Positions 15,286 through 19,033 of a stretch of 19,033 nucleotides of DNA are shown in pieces. Made by a program: the position numbers and the translations under genes. The DNA is from Egerieimonas sp900552095 (GTDB lineage Bacteria > Bacillota > Clostridia > Lachnospirales > Lachnospiraceae). The stretch covers positions 1-19,033 of the forward strand of contig CABREP010000046.1 in the NCBI GenBank assembly GCA_902469965.1, given 5' to 3'. Below the pieces are notes generated by a model. The model was not told the DNA's origin. It ran no database searches and was given only the letters and a program-made list of their open reading frames with translations. Every line of letters starts with the position of its first letter. Positions within the stretch are counted from its first letter, which is position 1.

Positions 15286-16191
15286 ATGGAGCGGGAGAAA
15301 ACGGAGATTTATTCCAGAAATCCCTATGAGGGAACGGATTTTCCGCTGCTTGTGCTGCATGTAGATCAGCGCCGCTGCGAGCCGGAGAATCAGGGATTTC
15401 TTCACACACACTGGCATGAGGAGCTTCAGTTTGTATATGTCAGAAAAGGCCGGGTGACTTTTCGGGTATATGGGGAGCGCTGGGAAATGAGAGAGGGGCA
15501 GGGGATGTTTCTGAACCGGTCCTGCCTGCATCAGATTGACGGGCATGGAGAAAGCAGTTACAGGAGTTTTCTCTTTCCTGAGAAAATGGTGAGTTTTTAC
15601 GAGGGGAGCCGTATGGAAGCACAGGAAGTCAGGGGAATTACAGAAGATCCTGTAGTGGCGGGAGTTCCTCTGGATGAGTGCTTTCCTCAGACACTCTGTC
15701 ATCTGAGAGAACTTTGCAGACTGGAAGAAAAGAGAGGGGAGGCACACTGGGAGTATCGGATGTGTCTGGAACTGGCCTGGCTCTGGCTGGTTTTTCTGTG
15801 TGAGGGGAACTTCCCGCAGAAGAAGGCGGGGAGAGCGCTGGAAAAGGGACATGAGAGGATTCGGAAGATGACAGATTTTATCCATAAGAATTACAGCGGA
15901 AACATCCGTCTTGCAGATATCGCACAGGCCGCTTTTCTGAGCAGAAGTCAGTGTCTGCGCTGCTTTGAGAGATATCTGCAGTGTACACCGGGAGAATATC
16001 TGCAGCAGTATCGCATGCGCATGGCGCTGGATGCGCTGGAGCAGACGGAAGATTCGGTGACAGAGATTGCATTTGCCTCGGGATTTGGTTCAGCAAGTTA
16101 TTTTAATAAGTGTTTCAAGATGCGTCTGGGAATTACCCCTACCCAGTACCGGAGAGGAGAAAAAGATGGAATGGTTAGATGTGGTGGATGA
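15286..16191 (+). CDS. AraC-family transcriptional regulator
   Basis: This regulator has 301 residues. The N-terminal cupin-like sensing domain has H-T-H-W-H-E-E-L-Q-F-V-Y-V and G-R-V-T-F. The C-terminal double HTH (about 200-295) has L-A-D-I-A-Q-A-A-F-L-S-R-S-Q-C-L-R-C-F for the first HTH and V-T-E-I-A-F-A-S-G-F-G-S-A-S-Y-F-N-K-C-F-K for the second, then G-I-T-P-T-Q-Y-R-R. The effector and targets are unknown. ATG 15286 is preferred because GGGAG (15273-15277) is 8 bp upstream; ATG 15271 lacks a ribosome binding site. The gene overlaps the Nudix gene by 26 bp, suggesting that the two are translated together. Confidence 0.9.
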   Translation: MEREKTEIYSRNPYEGTDFPLLVLHVDQRRCEPENQGFLHTHWHEELQFVYVRKGRVTFRVYGERWEMREGQGMFLNRSCLHQIDGHGESSYRSFLFPEKMVSFYEGSRMEAQEVRGITEDPVVAGVPLDECFPQTLCHLRELCRLEEKRGEAHWEYRMCLELAWLWLVFLCEGNFPQKKAGRALEKGHERIRKMTDFIHKNYSGNIRLADIAQAAFLSRSQCLRCFERYLQCTPGEYLQQYRMRMALDALEQTEDSVTEIAFASGFGSASYFNKCFKMRLGITPTQYRRGEKDGMVRCGG

Positions 16192-16717
16192 AAAGGGAAA
16201 TCCCACCGGAGAGCGGGTGGAGAGAAAAGAGGCGCATCGCCGCGGGATACGGCACAGAACTTCCCATGTGTGGATCTTAAGAGAGCAGGAAGGCGAGGTG
16301 CAGGTTCTTCTGCAGAAACGGAGTCAGGGAAAAGATTCTCATCCCGGATGTTATGATATTTCCAGCGCCGGACATATTCCGGCCGGGGAAGAATGGATTC
16401 CCTCAGCACGAAGAGAACTTCTGGAGGAACTGGGGATCCGGGCTTCGGAAGAAGAATTCTGTTTCCGGGGAACAAGAACCATTTACTGGGAAGAAGTGTT
16501 TTACGGGGAGCTTTTTGTGGATAACCAGGTAAGCCGGGTTTATTGTCTGTGGAAGGATCCTGATCTGTCAGAGCTGAAGCTTCAGACAGAGGAAGTGGAG
16601 GAGGTTCGGTGGATGAACCTGAGAGAATGCAGGAGGGCGGTGGAGAAGGGCAGCATCCCCAGCTGTATCGCGCTGGAAGAACTGGAGATGCTGCCGCTGA
16701 AGGTCAGAACTGAATAA
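16166..16717 (+). CDS. Nudix hydrolase (YfcD/IDI-like group)
   Basis: This is a cytoplasmic 183-residue protein. The full Nudix box is present at about 69-91: G-H-I-P-A-G-E-E-W-I-P-S-A-R-R-E-L-L-E-E-L-G-I fits G-x5-E-x7-R-E-U-x-E-E-x-G-U. The N-terminus M-E-W-L-D-V-V-D-E-K-G-N-P-T-G and the H-R-R-G-I-R-H-R-T-S-H-V-W-I segment match the subgroup related to isopentenyl-diphosphate isomerase and YfcD. Members hydrolyse X-linked nucleoside diphosphates; the real substrate is unknown. Start ATG 16166 sits inside the end of the AraC-type gene, with GGAGAGGAG upstream. Its stop region overlaps the 3' end of the convergent dehydrogenase gene by 14 bp. Confidence 0.88.
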   Translation: MEWLDVVDEKGNPTGERVERKEAHRRGIRHRTSHVWILREQEGEVQVLLQKRSQGKDSHPGCYDISSAGHIPAGEEWIPSARRELLEELGIRASEEEFCFRGTRTIYWEEVFYGELFVDNQVSRVYCLWKDPDLSELKLQTEEVEEVRWMNLRECRRAVEKGSIPSCIALEELEMLPLKVRTE

Positions 16718-17738
16718 TTTCTTTAATTTCGTTTTTTGCATTTGTTACCGCGGTATGAAATGCAAGATCTGTTTGGTCGAAAGTGAAATGATGGGTGACT
16801 AGTTGTTTTACATTGATCGCACCGCTGGCAATGGCGTCAATTGCGGAGGGATAGAGATTGCGGTAGCGGAATACAGATTTTATGGTAACTTCTTTCATCA
16901 TAATCTGATTGAAGTTATAGGACACCATACTTTCCGAAGCCATACCTACTAGGCAAATTGTGCCTCCAGGCTTTACGTAATGGGGAGTTTGGGCGATTGT
17001 GGAAGTACTTCCTGCAGTTTCAAAGACAATATCAGCTCCCAGGCTGCCGAAGATTTCTTTTACACGCTTTCCCACATCTTCGCAGCTGGCATCAATTACG
17101 TGAGTAGCCCCTAGTTTTTGAGCCATATTCAGACGCTTTTTGAATAAGTCGACCACAACCAGAAAAGAAGCGCCCCGTGCTTTGGCTGCAAGCATGGTGA
17201 CAAGGCCGATGCAGCCTCCGCCTAATATAAGAACACGGTCTCCCAGGGTAACACTTGCCTGTGAAGCTGCGTGCATACCGACAGAAAGAGGTTCCACAAG
17301 AGCCCCTTCTTCTGTGGATACATTATCAGGAAGTTTAAAGCACATACTGGCAGGGTGAACGACATATTCCTGGAGAGCGCCTGCTACAGGTGGATCTGCG
17401 AAGAACTGTACATCCGGGCAGAGGTTATATTTCCCTGTTTTACAGAACTGGCATTTTCCACAAGGGTATCCAGGTTCAAGAGCGACACGGTCTCCAGGGA
17501 TTAAGTGTTTGACATTTTCTCCTACTGTTACTACAGTGCCAGCCACTTCATGGCCTAGGATAAAGTCTTTAGGCGCGGGAACGTCTCCAACTTTTCCTTC
17601 TCTGTAGAAATGTACATCAGAGCCGCAGACTCCGCAGTATTCGATTTTAATCAGAGCCTGGTCTGCAGATGGGGAGGGCAAGGGACGATCATCACGTACA
17701 ACGATTTTTTGCTTTTCCTGTAAATATGCAGCTTTCAT
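16704..17738 (-). CDS. Zinc-dependent sorbitol/xylitol (L-iditol 2-)dehydrogenase-like
   Basis: This medium-chain dehydrogenase has 344 residues, the normal length for polyol dehydrogenases. Catalytic zinc ligands are Cys35 (C-G-V-C-G-S-D), His63/Glu64 (G-H-E-V-A-G) and Glu149 (G-A-L-V-E-P-L-S-V-G-M-H-A). Structural zinc cysteines are 93, 96, 99 and 107. The Rossmann segment G-G-G-C-I-G ends with an acidic residue (V-V-V-D-L-F), favouring NAD+ over NADP+. It would oxidise a polyol to a ketose, for example xylitol to D-xylulose or sorbitol to fructose; the substrate cannot be fixed from sequence. AGGAAGGAG precedes the start. The gene is divergent from a ROK repressor gene, its probable regulator, and its codon use is more AT-rich than that of the genes to the left. 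Confidence 0.88.
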   Translation of the reverse strand: MKAAYLQEKQKIVVRDDRPLPSPSADQALIKIEYCGVCGSDVHFYREGKVGDVPAPKDFILGHEVAGTVVTVGENVKHLIPGDRVALEPGYPCGKCQFCKTGKYNLCPDVQFFADPPVAGALQEYVVHPASMCFKLPDNVSTEEGALVEPLSVGMHAASQASVTLGDRVLILGGGCIGLVTMLAAKARGASFLVVVDLFKKRLNMAQKLGATHVIDASCEDVGKRVKEIFGSLGADIVFETAGSTSTIAQTPHYVKPGGTICLVGMASESMVSYNFNQIMMKEVTIKSVFRYRNLYPSAIDAIASGAINVKQLVTHHFTFDQTDLAFHTAVTNAKNEIKEIIQF

Positions 17739-17795
17739 GTTCGGTCTCCTTCCTTTTAAGAAAAAGTATTTTGTAAAAATATTTTATATAATTTA

Positions 17796-17817
17796 TTGAC
17801 ATATTAATGCACATCAA
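17796..17817. promoter_or_regulatory. Imperfect palindrome in the dehydrogenase/ROK intergenic region
   Basis: TTGACAT...ATTAAT...ACATCAA forms an imperfect inverted repeat, with TTGA and TCAA ends about an A/T-rich centre. It lies in the upstream region of the dehydrogenase gene and may be an operator or part of its promoter. No confident promoter for the minus strand was identified; a TATATAAAAT stretch is present next to it. Confidence 0.3.
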
Positions 17818-17856
17818 ACAAAAAGTCAAGGGAAATAAGGATAAATATAAATAAAT

Positions 17857-17897
17857 TTGCCAAATGGATTGCCAAATAAAGAAAACTGTTATATGAT
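17857..17897 (+). promoter_or_regulatory. ROK-gene promoter overlapped by a TTGCCAAAT tandem repeat (putative operator)
   Basis: TTGCCAAAT occurs at 17857-17865 and again at 17869-17877, a direct repeat of period 12. The second copy supplies the -35 box TTGCCA (17869-17874). A -10 TATGAT follows at 17892-17897 after 17 bp. Overlap of repeat and promoter suggests autoregulation by the ROK repressor and shared control of the divergent dehydrogenase. Confidence 0.6.
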
Positions 17898-17932
17898 GGA
17901 AATTACAAATAACGTGAGAAAGGGCTTGTTTT

Positions 17933-19033
17933 ATGGCAGAAAGAACTTTGCAGTCAGTGAAACAGATTAACCGGAATCGAGTATTTCGTCTGATTGCTGC
18001 CCGTCAGCGAATTTCAAAACAGGAAATAGCTGCAGAATTAAATTTGAGTCTTCCAACAACAACACAGAACTTGAATTCGTTAAAGGAAGAAGGACTGGTA
18101 GCCGAAAATGGAACTTTTTCTTCCAATGTTGGAAGAAAAGCGAGAGCTTTATCTATTGTTCCGGATTACCGTGTAGCTATCGGACTGGATATTACACCCC
18201 ATCATATTTCTATGGTATCCGCAGATTTAAATGGTTCGATTATCGATCATGTGAGAGAAAAGTTTGATTTAAATGTTTCCGATGACTGTTGTAACAGACT
18301 GGCAGAGAAAATTCGGGGATTTATCCGGAAAAACGAAATATCAGAGGAAAAAATTCTGGGAATGGGTATAGCGATTCCAGGAATTATATCCTTTGACAGG
18401 AAAGAAATTATAAGTGCGGAAACGATGCCGATATCAAGGGATTTCTGTGAAAAACTGCAGCAGTATTTCTCCTTTCCCTGTCATTTGTTTAATGATGCCA
18501 GTTGTGCCGGAGTGGCAGAATTCTGGAAAAAAGATTATACAGACCAGAATATAGCTTATTTATTACTTAGCAATACGGTGGGAGGATCTATCTTAGTGGA
18601 TGGAAAGCCTTTTGCCGGGATGGGGAACAGAAGTGCTGAATTTGGTCATATTACAATCGTTCCGGATGGCGAGATCTGTTCCTGTGGAAAACGCGGGTGT
18701 GCGGAAGCGTATTGTTCGGCACTGATTCTGTCCAGGTTTACAGATAATAATCTGGCAGACTTTTTCAAAGAGGTTAATCAGGGGAATGAAGCATATAGAA
18801 AGCTGGTGGATCAATATCTGGACAATTTGGCGATCCTGGTAAATGATATTAATATGTGTTTGGACATTCCCCTGGTGCTGGGAGGATATATGGGACCTTA
18901 TCTGAAACCTTATCTCCCGCGCCTGCAGGCGCTTGTTTCAGAACGAAGTACTTTTCCTACAGATGGAAGTTATCTTCGAGCGTGTGCCTGTGAATTTGAG
19001 GCCGCCGCGTTGGGGGGAGCTCTGTTTTATATC
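17933..19033 (+). CDS. ROK-family transcriptional repressor, XylR-like (3' end outside window)
   Basis: The reading frame is open for 367 codons to the window edge and reads MAERTLQSVKQINRNR, so only a few residues are probably missing. A winged HTH (about 12-60, I-S-K-Q-E-I-A-A-E-L-N-L-S-L-P-T-T-T-Q-N-L) and G-R-K-A-R-A-L precede a ROK sugar-sensing domain. The domain carries the signature E-F-G-H-I-T and the zinc motif C-S-C-G-K-R-G-C (His239, Cys249, Cys251, Cys256). Such proteins repress sugar genes and release DNA on binding a sugar or derivative. Divergent placement to the polyol dehydrogenase implies that it controls that gene. An AAAGGG ribosome binding site is present. Confidence 0.9.
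   Translation, partial: MAERTLQSVKQINRNRVFRLIAARQRISKQEIAAELNLSLPTTTQNLNSLKEEGLVAENGTFSSNVGRKARALSIVPDYRVAIGLDITPHHISMVSADLNGSIIDHVREKFDLNVSDDCCNRLAEKIRGFIRKNEISEEKILGMGIAIPGIISFDRKEIISAETMPISRDFCEKLQQYFSFPCHLFNDASCAGVAEFWKKDYTDQNIAYLLLSNTVGGSILVDGKPFAGMGNRSAEFGHITIVPDGEICSCGKRGCAEAYCSALILSRFTDNNLADFFKEVNQGNEAYRKLVDQYLDNLAILVNDINMCLDIPLVLGGYMGPYLKPYLPRLQALVSERSTFPTDGSYLRACACEFEAAALGGALFYI

Noticed and set aside
1..19033. CRISPR arrays, tRNA or rRNA genes, complete insertion sequences
   Set aside because: No regularly spaced repeats, cloverleaf-like sequence with conserved T-arm, rRNA stretch or transposase frame was found on reading the window.

Overview
The window looks like chromosomal DNA of a low-to-mid GC Clostridia, most likely a gut Lachnospiraceae (inference from gene families, strong AGGAGG-type ribosome binding sites, sigma-A-like promoters and gene style; no rRNA or other taxonomic marker is present). 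Almost all genes are on the + strand. The exceptions are a small cysteine-rich protein (about 14.9-15.2 kb) and a polyol dehydrogenase (16.7-17.7 kb).

Left edge (1-1062): the last codons of a large serine recombinase end at 62. About 35 bp later the sequence enters, mid-gene, an XRE-type regulator whose helix-turn-helix half is missing. This is best read as the right end of an integrated mobile element that interrupted the regulator gene.

1066-8028: a beta-glucoside utilisation operon. A consensus promoter is followed by a LicT-type antiterminator target (RAT) overlapping an intrinsic terminator. Then come licT (with an apparent one-base deletion in its first codons), an EIIBCA beta-glucoside PTS permease, a YtcJ-like amidohydrolase, a GH1 6-phospho-beta-glucosidase and an EamA-family exporter. 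A second RAT-like sequence lies between licT and the permease but has no visible terminator. The amidohydrolase and exporter are unusual companions and suggest processing and export of a glycoside-derived compound.

8041-10141: a cobalamin riboswitch with its own promoter and expression-platform terminator controls a lipoprotein carrying a CbiK-type sirohydrochlorin cobaltochelatase domain and an extra C-terminal beta-rich domain. A terminator closes the unit.

10142-13354: a four-gene, tightly packed unit: a hypothetical protein, a secreted DNA/RNA non-specific endonuclease lipoprotein, an OGG1-like 8-oxoguanine DNA glycosylase, and a P1/DmpA-family peptidase overlapping the glycosylase by 4 bp.

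13347-16717: xylulokinase (xylB), a convergent small Cys-rich protein, then an AraC-family regulator overlapping a Nudix hydrolase.

16704-19033: a visibly more AT-rich module: a sorbitol/xylitol-type zinc dehydrogenase and a divergent ROK-family repressor (cut by the window end). The intergenic region carries a TTGCCAAAT tandem repeat overlapping the repressor promoter. The dehydrogenase could feed D-xylulose to the xylulokinase. No CRISPR array, tRNA, rRNA or complete insertion sequence was seen.
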